The notes under the pieces are model-generated. The model was not told the origin of the DNA. It was given only the letters and a program-made list of their open reading frames with translations, and searched no databases. A stretch of 45,133 nt of DNA from Elusimicrobiota bacterium (GTDB taxonomy: Bacteria > Elusimicrobiota > Elusimicrobia > UBA1565 > UBA9628). Positions 1 through 6,761 of the stretch are shown here, in pieces (position 1 is the stretch's first letter; each line of letters starts with the position of its first letter). Made by a program: the position numbers and the translations under genes. The stretch lies in NCBI GenBank assembly GCA_027452025.1, contig DAIDHI010000015.1, positions 1-45,133 of the forward strand. The letters run 5' to 3'.

Positions 1-42
1 TGCGGGCAGGCTGAAGAAGATCTTGAAGCGCAGGGCGCTCAT
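1..42 (-). CDS. 5' end of an unidentified gene running off the window edge
   Basis: On the minus strand an ATG at 42 opens a frame reading MSALRFKIFFSLPA before the sequence ends. The basic residues followed by a hydrophobic run look like the start of a membrane or exported protein. The same frame stays open upstream for about 20 codons to a TGA near 102, so an upstream TTG could also be the start. No convincing ribosome-binding site is visible for either. The product cannot be identified from 14 residues. Confidence 0.3.
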   Translation of the reverse strand, partial: MSALRFKIFFSLPA

Positions 43-94
43 CAGGCGCAAGACGCTTGAGCGGCGCAGGTCGGAGAACCGCGGAGGGACGACG

Positions 95-238
95 CTAAAC
101 CGTCAGTAAGCAAGTGTCCAGTTTAAGCTGGAACGCTACAAAATGCGCCATCGGTGGGTAAACGGGTTTTTCAAGCGTCGCTCTTTGAGGAGGCATACAG
201 GCAGACAAGAGTAAAAGGCAACCTAGCAGTAATTTCAT
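95..238 (-). CDS. Small putative lipoprotein (47 aa)
   Basis: A short minus-strand frame begins at the ATG at 238 with a hydrophobic N-terminus (MKLLLGCLLLLSAC) that fits a lipoprotein signal with a lipobox LSAC and Cys14 as the lipidated residue. The remaining ~33 residues match no family I know. The frame is open further upstream (to 394), but those residues do not look like protein; the signal peptide decides the start. A weak GAGAAC precedes the ATG. It could be a small entry-exclusion or bacteriocin-release-like lipoprotein, or the remnant of a longer gene. It lies at the left part of the low-GC island. Real but unproven. Confidence 0.4.
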   Translation of the reverse strand: MKLLLGCLLLLSACMPPQRATLEKPVYPPMAHFVAFQLKLDTCLLTV

Positions 239-412
239 GTTCTCGCTGGCGCTGATTATACCGGTCGGGCAATCTGCTGATTCAGTCAGTTTTGGAAGTG
301 TAAGCGGGATCCCGAGCAAAAACAAGGGGTATTCCCGAGGGGCTCTGAGTTCTCCGGCGGGCGCCTCTGGTCGGTATAACACAGGCTGGACCAATGGCCA
401 GCGACTCGCGCC

Positions 413-811
413 CTAGAGAACGTCCGGGCTTGGCGTATAGTCATCATCGTCTTCAGCCAAGCTGGCGAGATACGAATTCAGACAGTCGTTATGGAAGATA
501 TCGTGCTTCATCGCGAAGCCGGTGGCTTCGTCCAGATCTTTATCGGATCGGCTCTTATAGAAGCAGACGGGTGATCCCTCCATCACGAAGCCATCGCAAT
601 GACTGCAAATATAGCGATGGGCCGCGACGAGCATTTTAATCTCCCCAGGCTTCATGCCGGCGCGTATCAAGTAATCCTTTTCTTCCGCCCTTCGCTGCGC
701 CTCGCGTTCGGCGATAGCATACTCCGACTCTTTCGTTCGACGCTGAGCCGCAGCAGCCTTGTGCGAGATCTCCTTCTTTTTACGCGCCAACCGATCTAAG
801 TCGTCGCTCAT
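413..811 (-). CDS. Cys-rich coiled-coil protein, last gene of the island operon
   Basis: 132 aa. I chose the ATG at 811 because its ATGA overlaps the stop of the preceding nuclease gene and a GGAG lies 6 nt upstream; an in-frame GTG at 823 is the alternative. Residues 1-50 are strongly charged and helical (KKKEISHKAAAAQRRTK and similar), likely a coiled coil. The second half has a CxxC (C69, C72), then C83 and an HNDC at 107-110, which together could bind one zinc ion. The acidic tail has four consecutive Asp. I recognise no named family. Tight coupling to the DUF262-HNH gene suggests it partners or targets that nuclease; this is an inference from position. Confidence 0.75.
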   Translation of the reverse strand: MSDDLDRLARKKKEISHKAAAAQRRTKESEYAIAEREAQRRAEEKDYLIRAGMKPGEIKMLVAAHRYICSHCDGFVMEGSPVCFYKSRSDKDLDEATGFAMKHDIFHNDCLNSYLASLAEDDDDYTPSPDVL

Positions 812-2787
812 TGTAAACTCCACAGGTCGGGACCAATCCTTTTAATGTGCCCTGGGCCCTCACCTTTTAAATTGTCCAACGCCTTTCGCAAGGCATGCTT
901 CCAATGCGGCCGAGTGTTCCCTCCGTGGCACCCCTTGTCGAGGCAACGAATCGAGTCATCGCATAGCTCCGGCTCGCTTACGCGCGCGTGTTCACAGAGA
1001 TCCCCGACTGATCGCGGCCCCGCTTGAAGCGCTTGCAGGATGACTTTGGAGAAGCGCCTGTTCACTGATTCTGAAGGGCGCCCGCTGTCGGCGACTGCGG
1101 GCCGAACCCTCTGTCTCTCTGACTCAGCCCCATTGCGAGGTTCGGCGCCGTTCAGAGAGGACGCGCCATTCTCCACAGGGCTGCCTTGGCCGACAGGAAC
1201 GCCGCAAAGCTCATTGATCCTCCGCGCGACCAGTTCGGCGCGTTCGCGAAGGAATTGCGCGAAATCGTCCCTGAATATGGCCCGAGAGCCGTTGGTCGGG
1301 ATCAAATTCGAGGAAAGAATTTTCTCAAGGTCCGCCGGCGAGTGAACGAACGCGGCCAAATATTCACTGGGCTGCTTGCTGCCGCCGACCTCTTTATTGA
1401 TCGCGGCCTTGAGAAAGCAGCAGTTCATCAAGCTATCGACGTTGGGATGATCGCGATACAGATTCCGAGGGAAAATATGGTGCCGTTCCTTCTTGTTGAA
1501 CTCCGATACCGATTGGGCGCTCAACTCGGCGCCGCTCTTCAAATCTCGCGGCTTTTCGTGAGCAAGCATCGCCAGATAGGCCCTAAGAAGGGGCATGTCC
1601 TTCCTGAAGCTGCTGCCGATCAGCAGGCGCGCATCGATGCCGCCGGCGCTCTCGATCGCGATCTCTTTGAGCGTTCCGGCGTTAGGCACTTGTTTACCCA
1701 TGAACCAGGCGAAGTCATAGCGCATAACGTCCGTCGTGTGCGCCAGATAACGCCCATGAAAGCCCGAGACCCAGAACCAGCGCTCAAGCCGTTTCTGTGT
1801 CTCCGCATCGATACCCGACAGGGGCTGCGACAAGTCGAGGGCAGCCAGCACGGCAAGCATATGCTTGAAAGGAAGCTGCCGATCCCCCTGCCAGACGCCG
1901 ATTTCCATGAGCTTGTCGCGGGCGGCGGCCAAGCTCTTGATGAGCTTGGGCCATGTTGTTTTAATTTTTTCAGACGGAAGCTCTAGCATCACCGTATTCG
2001 TGCAATCTTCCTTAAGATGTAAGGCAATCGCCTGGATGGCCAGCCCGCCGTCGATCTCGCACCACTTCTTGAACGGCTTTGCGATATCGATCTCGAATCG
2101 CTTTCGCAAATCGAAGTCGCTGCTCCAGCCTCGCGCGCAAACAAGATCGAAGACCGTCAGCTTCTTTCCCCTCGTGTTGAGCCGGCTGAACGCCTCGGTG
2201 ACATCTTCCAGCGGCTGGTTCTTGACGGTAATCACCGGCACGGGGTAGTTCAGGATTCGGCCCCTCAAGTTCATCAGCTCTCTAAATCGGGTCGGGAAAT
2301 GGTTGAGGATGTGCAGCGCGACGCGGTTGCTCTCAAATTCGGGAGAAAGAATATCGGCGATGGAAATTCTGACCGTATCGTCCGGTGCTCCGACGATGAA
2401 TTTATGGGCATCGAGATCGTAGCAGACCGTGCGAAAATCGCATTTATCGATGGTCTTGCCGAGCGCGGCGGCGGCGAGGGAGGTGCAGCGCTGCTGCCCA
2501 TCGAGGACGAAATAGAGATCTCTTTCGAACTTTTCCGGCTGGCCCAACTCCCGCAGCGGTCGGAAGATGTTCCGATGAGCTTCATCGACCTCCCAGACCA
2601 CGATTGAGCCGATAGGGTAGTCCTTCATGATGCTGTCCAGCAGATCTTTCAACTCCTTCGGCTTCCAGACGAATTCTCTCTGGAATTGAGGAATCCGCCA
2701 CTGCCCGTCAAAGACCTTCCTGATCACGCTTTCAAGCGGCAGGTTTTGCGGCTGGATGCGACGGTCGTCTCGAATAATTTCGCTCAT
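808..2787 (-). CDS. DUF262 / HNH (GmrSD-like) nuclease
   Basis: 659 aa. The N-terminal DUF262 (ParB/sulfiredoxin-like) domain is shown by IPQFQREFVW (32-41), DGQQR (96-100) and SRLNTRGKKL (201-210), the conserved GmrS-type blocks thought to bind and hydrolyse a nucleotide. Around 431-480 an HNH/DUF1524-type core appears with RHHIFP (435-440) and a downstream Asn-rich helix. The last ~80 residues (from about 580) look like a separate winged-helix-type module after a low-complexity linker. Known members of this architecture include the GmrSD type IV restriction enzymes that cleave modified phage DNA. It is coupled by ATGA overlaps to the HPr-like gene upstream and the Cys-rich gene downstream. 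GC is lower than in the flanking chromosome, as expected for an island gene. Confidence 0.9.
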   Translation of the reverse strand: MSEIIRDDRRIQPQNLPLESVIRKVFDGQWRIPQFQREFVWKPKELKDLLDSIMKDYPIGSIVVWEVDEAHRNIFRPLRELGQPEKFERDLYFVLDGQQRCTSLAAAALGKTIDKCDFRTVCYDLDAHKFIVGAPDDTVRISIADILSPEFESNRVALHILNHFPTRFRELMNLRGRILNYPVPVITVKNQPLEDVTEAFSRLNTRGKKLTVFDLVCARGWSSDFDLRKRFEIDIAKPFKKWCEIDGGLAIQAIALHLKEDCTNTVMLELPSEKIKTTWPKLIKSLAAARDKLMEIGVWQGDRQLPFKHMLAVLAALDLSQPLSGIDAETQKRLERWFWVSGFHGRYLAHTTDVMRYDFAWFMGKQVPNAGTLKEIAIESAGGIDARLLIGSSFRKDMPLLRAYLAMLAHEKPRDLKSGAELSAQSVSEFNKKERHHIFPRNLYRDHPNVDSLMNCCFLKAAINKEVGGSKQPSEYLAAFVHSPADLEKILSSNLIPTNGSRAIFRDDFAQFLRERAELVARRINELCGVPVGQGSPVENGASSLNGAEPRNGAESERQRVRPAVADSGRPSESVNRRFSKVILQALQAGPRSVGDLCEHARVSEPELCDDSIRCLDKGCHGGNTRPHWKHALRKALDNLKGEGPGHIKRIGPDLWSLQ

Positions 2788-3143
2788 GCCCGTCCTTCCT
2801 TCTTCGCCCCGACCCCGATGACGCCTGCTTCACATACTCCGCCTGCCCCATGGCCAACTGGAGCCTCTTCGCCGAGCCCGCCACTGAAAAGATTTATCAT
2901 TGCTGCCATCGCTTCTTTTTCGTCAGGGCCGCTTGCCGTGATCCCGACGCGCTCGCTTTGGTAGCCCTTGTTAATAGAGGCCACAACGACCCCCACCTCC
3001 AAGATACTCTTGGCGTCCGCCTTGAGGCCTGCATGGGCGAGTTCAATAGTCGATTTAAACCGCCCAGCGAATCGGGCGATGACTAGGCCGTTGCACGCGG
3101 GACATGCCTCCGTATTCCAAGCGACTTCCACATCGCTCTTCAT
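2784..3143 (-). CDS. HPr/Crh-like protein with CPAC in place of the active-site His loop
   Basis: 119 aa, starting at the ATG at 3143, which overlaps the previous stop (ATGA) and has GGAGGG upstream; the longer open frame before it lacks coding character. Residues 12-92 align with the PTS phosphocarrier HPr: FAGRFKSTIEL (25-35), ADAKSILEVGVV (42-53), ASGPDEKEAM (70-79) and GGLGE (88-92) match the HPr helices and strands. Ser46, the regulatory serine of HPr and Crh, is kept. The catalytic loop HARP is replaced by C14-P15-A16-C17, so His15 is absent and PTS phosphotransfer is not expected. A Gly-rich tail of ~25 residues follows. Crh of Bacillus also lacks His15. No HPr kinase is in the window. 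Its place directly before the DUF262 nuclease suggests a regulatory or redox/zinc-sensing role. Confidence 0.75.
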   Translation of the reverse strand: MKSDVEVAWNTEACPACNGLVIARFAGRFKSTIELAHAGLKADAKSILEVGVVVASINKGYQSERVGITASGPDEKEAMAAMINLFSGGLGEEAPVGHGAGGVCEAGVIGVGAKKEGRA

Positions 3144-3550
3144 CGGCTGCCCTCCATCGTCGTCATGTATTTGTATAGAGGGCTGTAGCGAGTCAAATGC
3201 GAGGTTCCAGCGTAAAAATGTTGGTGGCGCCACCGATGGGAAGACGCAAGCCGCGGTGAATGGGTGACCCGCCACTCCTGCGATCTCCTCAGGCTTGCCA
3301 TCTGCGCCTGGACCATCTCATCGACCACGTCCTTCCCAGGATTCCCGGACAGTCCGAGCGTCACGAATTGAACGGTCGGGGCCGGCGCCGCCGAACGCTG
3401 AGACAGTTTCTGAAGCTCCGATTCCAGGAGATCTACCCGCCGGCGCAGCTCCGTCGTCGCGTCGGTGGCCGGCTTAGGATCGATGACGTTGACCAGCCCG
3501 GCCACGGCCGGCACGACCGGCGCCAACATCCAGAATAGCGATCCTTTCAT
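3140..3550 (-). CDS. Membrane-anchored coiled-coil protein of the island operon
   Basis: 136 aa from the ATG at 3550, preceded by a strong AGGAGG (spacing about 9). Residues 4-22 form a hydrophobic segment (signal anchor), followed by a heptad-like helix at 32-52 (TTELRRRVDLLESELQKL), giving a short membrane-tethered coiled coil. The last ~45 residues are rich in H, R, S and Y and look less like selected protein; that stretch also carries a perfect 12-bp palindrome and a TTGACT that may serve the next gene. The stop overlaps the start of the HPr-like gene. No family recognised. A membrane anchor next to a nuclease and sensor-like proteins is seen in several defence operons, but function here is open. 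Confidence 0.6.
   Translation of the reverse strand: MKGSLFWMLAPVVPAVAGLVNVIDPKPATDATTELRRRVDLLESELQKLSQRSAAPAPTVQFVTLGLSGNPGKDVVDEMVQAQMASLRRSQEWRVTHSPRLASSHRWRHQHFYAGTSHLTRYSPLYKYMTTMEGSR
3223..3234. promoter_or_regulatory. 12-bp perfect palindrome, possible internal operator
   Basis: GGTGGCGCCACC is a perfect inverted repeat. It lies about 80 bp upstream (minus strand) of the HPr-like gene, and a TTGACT (3196-3191) follows it, but no good -10 box sits at the right spacing (TATACA is only 13 nt away). It could mark an internal promoter for the HPr-like/nuclease/Cys-rich subset, or be chance. Confidence 0.25.
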
Positions 3551-3568
3551 GATCGGGTTCCTCCTTGG

Positions 3569-3901
3569 CTACCTAAGCCCCAATTCGTTGAATAGATTGC
3601 CGACGGCCCGCCCGGCTTTCGATTTCCAGTTTTCTATGCGGGGATCCGCCGCCGGACCCAGGACGGACTTGGCTTGTCGAAAGGTCAGGCTCCTCTCCAG
3701 GCCATTCATGAGTTGCCGGTAAGCCAAGTGCCCCGCGCGGACGTATCGCAAAAGCAAAGCGACTTGCCTCAAGGTCGGCGGATACAACTGGATCTTGGTG
3801 AGCTTCTCGAACTGCGAGACCATCTCTTCGACCTTCGGCATCAACTCTTCCCGCTCTTGATGCCTGCGCATCGCGGCTTGCCGCGTCTTCTCGCTCATCA
3901 T
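3569..3901 (-). CDS. Unknown basic helical protein of the island operon (110 aa)
   Basis: Begins at the ATG at 3901, which overlaps the TGA of the preceding gene (ATGA), so translation is likely coupled. The product is charged and predicted helical: residues 1-35 (EKTRQAAMRRHQEREEL) could be a coiled coil, the middle is leucine-rich, and the C-terminus is basic. There is no signal peptide, membrane segment or recognisable enzymatic motif. The next gene starts 18 nt downstream with its own strong AGGAGG. I do not recognise a family. Confidence 0.65.
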   Translation of the reverse strand: MMSEKTRQAAMRRHQEREELMPKVEEMVSQFEKLTKIQLYPPTLRQVALLLRYVRAGHLAYRQLMNGLERSLTFRQAKSVLGPAADPRIENWKSKAGRAVGNLFNELGLR

Positions 3902-4302
3902 CGGCTTTGATCCTCATTCGCGTCCTTTGGAGACGCCAAACCCGACGATTCCTTCTTGGACATGGAGAGCGCCCATATGGCCTCAAAATCGGCATCTGAT
4001 TTGCCCTCGGCCCAGCGTTCGAAATAGGCTTGGAAAGGCTCCCGCAGCACTCGATAGATCCCCTCTTGCAAAGGCCGGCCATCATCATCCAAAAGCTCTT
4101 TCAAGAAGCCTTGCCGCTGGCCCTCTTGGACTGCTTCTATCGCGTCTTTTTCCCCACATAGGCCATAAGAAATCAGGTCCATCGAGGTGATGGCGATCTG
4201 CTTATTCTTAGTGGGGAAAATCTGGGTAGTCATGGTCGTTCCGCTCTCGACATCAAGCCCCAGGTGGAAAACGAAGATATCCCAGTCGCTCCAAGTGGCC
4301 AC
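3898..4302 (-). CDS. Unknown first gene of the island operon (134 aa)
   Basis: I place the start at the GTG at 4302: it lies about 20 nt after the expected transcription start of the promoter at 4355-4328 and an AGGGG stands 5 nt upstream. An internal ATG at 4233 (MTTQIFP) with a weaker purine stretch is the alternative and would give 111 aa. The protein is acidic, without signal peptide or membrane segment; residues ~85-120 contain aromatic helices (PFQAYFERWAEGK). No family recognised. It leads a six-gene unit ending at 413, in which five of the genes are joined by ATGA overlaps. Confidence 0.6.
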   Translation of the reverse strand: MATWSDWDIFVFHLGLDVESGTTMTTQIFPTKNKQIAITSMDLISYGLCGEKDAIEAVQEGQRQGFLKELLDDDGRPLQEGIYRVLREPFQAYFERWAEGKSDADFEAIWALSMSKKESSGLASPKDANEDQSR

Positions 4303-4327
4303 AAATGCCCCTAATCCCCCGCCTAGG

Positions 4328-4355
4328 AGTATATCGGTAAAACACTAAAAGTCAA
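4328..4355 (-). promoter_or_regulatory. Sigma70-type promoter of the island operon
   Basis: On the minus strand TTGACT (4355-4350), a 16-nt spacer and TATACT (4333-4328) give 5/6 matches to each consensus hexamer. The predicted start near 4321 leaves a ~20-nt leader with AGGGG before the GTG at 4302. The palindrome at 4359-4377 lies immediately upstream of the -35, in a good position for control by the divergent XRE regulator. Confidence 0.75.
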
Positions 4356-4358
4356 TAA

Positions 4359-4377
4359 GTCTAAAACTCTTTTAGAC
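4359..4377. promoter_or_regulatory. Perfect inverted repeat, likely XRE operator
   Basis: GTCTAAAA-CTC-TTTTAGAC: two perfect 8-bp arms around a 3-bp centre, lying between the divergent XRE regulator gene (start 4425) and the -35 box of the operon promoter. Position and symmetry fit a dimeric HTH binding site that could repress or activate the operon and autoregulate the regulator. Confidence 0.65.
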
Positions 4378-4424
4378 GATGTAACAGCCTGGGCGTAGTC
4401 CATAGAATGCCCGGAGGCAGTTCC

Positions 4425-4772
4425 ATGCGAAAGAACATCTACACGCTCGTCGCCGCGAGAATCCGGCAGGAACGCAAGCGCGCCGGGCTCACGATGGAGC
4501 AATTGGCCGAAGCGGCGGGAATCGGCGCCAGCTTCCTCGCCTACATCGAGACCGAGGGCAGAAAGCCCAGCCTTGCCACCATCGAGAAGATCGCCGCCGC
4601 TCTCGGCATTCCGGTCGCGAATCTCTTCAAGGATGCGCCGGCGCCTGCCATGACGAGCGAATACAAGTTTGCCCATCAGATCGCCAGCGTGATCCGGGAC
4701 AAGACGGAGGCGCAGAAGGCGACCATCCTTAACACCGTCAAGACTCTGGCCAAGAACCTCGGCAAGTCTTAA
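4425..4772 (+). CDS. XRE-family HTH transcriptional regulator
   Basis: 115 aa. The start at 4425 has GGAGG 7 nt upstream; an in-frame ATG at 4407 lies before that site and is less likely. Residues 9-62 form a Cro/C1-type HTH (ARIRQERKRAGLTMEQLAEA, then GIGASFLAYIETEGRKPSL and IEKIAAALGIPVANLF). The remaining ~50 residues are helical, possibly for dimerisation. It is transcribed away from the nuclease operon, with a perfect palindrome between. This layout resembles controller (C) proteins of restriction-modification systems and XRE regulators of defence operons and prophages. The regulated target is inferred from position. Confidence 0.9.
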   Translation: MRKNIYTLVAARIRQERKRAGLTMEQLAEAAGIGASFLAYIETEGRKPSLATIEKIAAALGIPVANLFKDAPAPAMTSEYKFAHQIASVIRDKTEAQKATILNTVKTLAKNLGKS

Positions 4773-4911
4773 AACAAGGCGGTCACGCCCCGTCGTAACG
4801 TCCATCCAACCGAACACCTTCGCGGTTTTTGCCATTTCCCGACGGAGACCGATCCATCTCTTGCTATGGATATGTTTGGGTTTTAGAGTCATTCCAGGCT
4901 CACAAGGCATT

Positions 4912-6528
4912 TTAGGCGCTCGGATTCCCAAGAGACCGAACAGAACTCTGACTCGCAACCGAACAAGTTAAACGTGGGATTTGCCTGAAATTAAGCCGCG
5001 TTCTGCCGTCCTTCTTGTCGATAAGAAATCGCGCCAAGTCCTGGGCCTTGAACCTCCGTCCCTTGCCCATTTCCACCGAGGGCAGAACGCCTTGCGCGGC
5101 CAGCCGGGAAATCATGCTCGGAGTTTTCTCCCTGTAGCCAAGGACGACCGACGCCTCTTCCGCCGTGAGGTAGGCAGCTAGGGCATCTACCTCGTTTTTG
5201 AGGAAAGCCGTGCGCGATCCGACTTTCAAGGGATGGAGGTGTCCGGCTTTGATCCAGCCCATGTAGAGTTGCGTCCTCTTGATCCCGAGCTTGCCGCAGG
5301 TCTCGGCCACGGTGTAGAACAAGTCCTTGGCTGCCTTGGAGCGTGAGTTCACCTGGAGGGCGGCATCCAGCCTTTCCAGATGCGCCTCATCAGGTTCCAG
5401 GCCGTTCAACTTCAAGGCATGCCGAAAAAGCTCCAGCCGGACCGCCTTCTCCGGCCATGCCTGCGTGGCGGCAGGCGCTTTCTCGCCGCCGGCGCCGAAA
5501 CGCCGGCCGTAATCCTCAAGCAGGTCCTTTTCCTTGAAGGTGTAGTAAGCGAGGGTTTCCTCGATGTGCATGTGCCGCGCCAGTTTTTGAACTCTCTTGG
5601 CGTCCATGCCCGATTCGACCCACTCGCTGATCCTGGTGTGGCGAAGATAATGGGTGCGGCCGGAATACTCCGACGGCAGGCCCGCTTCTTCCGCCATCGG
5701 AGCGTAAACCTGGGCCCGGTAGTCGTTCGCGGTGAGAGATCGCCCCTTTTCATTGCAGAAGACCGCCTTGCCGACAAGCTGATGCGACTTCCGCGTGTAG
5801 ACCCGCTCCGGCTCGACGCCGGCTTGCCCAAGGTATCTATCCCGCGCCACCAGATACCGCTTGAGATACCCGACCCCGAGAGGACTGAGATAAGCCAGGT
5901 CCTCGAACCCGGCGGGGCGGTCCTTCGATTCCCGGATGACGATGGGAACGATCCCGCCGGCGGTTTGCCTCACCCATAGGATGTCCTTCTCCGACAGCCG
6001 CGCGACCTCGGAGGCGCGCAGGGCCGCGTCAAAGTGAACCGCCAGCATGGCCTTGTCCCGAAGGTACAAGAACTTTCCCTTGTCATCGAGGCTCGCCAGC
6101 CGCTTTTCGTCCACGGCCATGAGGCCATCGCGTTCCTCGACCGTCAAACGGCGATACTCGTCTTGCCTTGCGGGCACCGGCGCCTTGACGCCCGTCGCGA
6201 CGTTTTCCGAAGTCACGCCCTGGACCTGCGCCGCTTTGAACAGCCCCTTCAAATTCATCAGCACGGCCCGGATCGTGCGCGTCTTGATCTCGCCCGCCGC
6301 CTGCCTCAGGTCCAAGCTTCTTCTCAAATCCCGGAAGTCCTCGGGCTTGAAATCCCGAAGACCTTCCAGGCGCCGCTCCGGATAGACTCTCGCGGTCTCG
6401 GCGTAGAGCTTGGAAAGGGCATCCCGATAGCCGCCCGCCGTCCCCAAACCCATGGGTTCGCCGCTGCGCGCGTGGCGGTAGGCGGCGATCACCTGCTCAA
6501 GCTCGGCTGAGAGGCTTTCGGGGATCAT
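4912..6528 (-). CDS. Tyrosine recombinase/integrase with C-terminal excisionase-like HTH domains
   Basis: 538 aa. Residues ~10-115 form a SAM-like N-terminal core-binding domain; 130-340 is the catalytic domain with R171 (ALRASEVARL), K202 region (RESKDRP), H293-x-x-R296 (HYLRHTR), H319 (LARHMH) and Y328/Y329 (TLAYY) as the likely nucleophile. Instead of ending near 345, the protein continues with two short MerR/Xis-like HTH units: ~403-453 (YTVAETCGKLGIKRTQLY) and ~454-505 (LTAEEASVVLGYREKTPSMI). Fusion of integrase and excisionase-like modules in one chain is unusual. GGGTGAT precedes the start. The gene sits directly beside the tRNA-like fragment at 6661-6711 and points into the island, the usual arrangement for a tRNA-targeting integrative element. 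Confidence 0.92.
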   Translation of the reverse strand: MIPESLSAELEQVIAAYRHARSGEPMGLGTAGGYRDALSKLYAETARVYPERRLEGLRDFKPEDFRDLRRSLDLRQAAGEIKTRTIRAVLMNLKGLFKAAQVQGVTSENVATGVKAPVPARQDEYRRLTVEERDGLMAVDEKRLASLDDKGKFLYLRDKAMLAVHFDAALRASEVARLSEKDILWVRQTAGGIVPIVIRESKDRPAGFEDLAYLSPLGVGYLKRYLVARDRYLGQAGVEPERVYTRKSHQLVGKAVFCNEKGRSLTANDYRAQVYAPMAEEAGLPSEYSGRTHYLRHTRISEWVESGMDAKRVQKLARHMHIEETLAYYTFKEKDLLEDYGRRFGAGGEKAPAATQAWPEKAVRLELFRHALKLNGLEPDEAHLERLDAALQVNSRSKAAKDLFYTVAETCGKLGIKRTQLYMGWIKAGHLHPLKVGSRTAFLKNEVDALAAYLTAEEASVVLGYREKTPSMISRLAAQGVLPSVEMGKGRRFKAQDLARFLIDKKDGRTRLNFRQIPRLTCSVASQSSVRSLGNPSA

Positions 6529-6630
6529 CGAAGATCACCCGCACAGGAAAGTGCACACTCAAGTCCCGGGATTTCTCCAGGAGTGAACGCCCACCGATGG
6601 GAATTCAGCCTTAAAATTACTATGCTTTTC

Positions 6631-6741
6631 CCGTCTTCGAGGAGGACGAAAGTCGTCGAATGTTTCAGGCCTTTCAAGGCTGAAACAGGAGTTCGATTCT
6701 CCTTGGGGGCAGTTTTTTTACTCGACGGCCGTCTTCGAGGA
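6631..6741. repeat. 13-bp direct repeat flanking the tRNA-like fragment
   Basis: CCGTCTTCGAGGA occurs at 6631-6643 and again at 6729-6741, on either side of the tRNA-like fragment. It may be part of recombinase arm-type sites or chance. Apart from this and the tRNA-like fragment I see nothing else in the 6529-6761 gap. Confidence 0.35.
6661..6711 (+). other. tRNA-like 3' fragment, candidate attachment site (attR)
   Basis: Positions 6688-6704 read as a T-arm: AGGAG, loop TTCGATT, CTCCT; then TGGGGGC as a 3' acceptor strand, discriminator A and a T7 run. Just before it GTTTCAGGCC/GGCTGAAAC (6662-6686) forms a 9-bp hairpin with one bulged G, as in a long variable arm. No matching 5' acceptor (GCCCCCA) lies upstream, so it is a 3' piece only. 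The integrase starts 130 bp away and reads leftwards, so the intact tRNA would lie left of the island, outside or beyond the window start. Confidence 0.5.
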
Positions 6742-6761
6742 ACCGGCCGCGGCTGAGCGCC

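Noticed and set aside
1186..1986. Long open plus-strand frame opposite the DUF262-HNH gene
   Set aside because: No ribosome-binding site, no recognisable domain, and the minus-strand protein has conserved motifs throughout.
3573..4088. 171-codon frame overlapping the second and first island genes on the same strand
   Set aside because: Very Arg-rich, out of frame with the ATGA-coupled genes, no ribosome-binding site.
6615..6711. Complete tRNA or tmRNA gene
   Set aside because: T-arm and 3' acceptor strand are present but no upstream sequence pairs with TGGGGGC, and no D-arm or anticodon arm can be placed; tmRNA acceptors also have the opposite G/C polarity.
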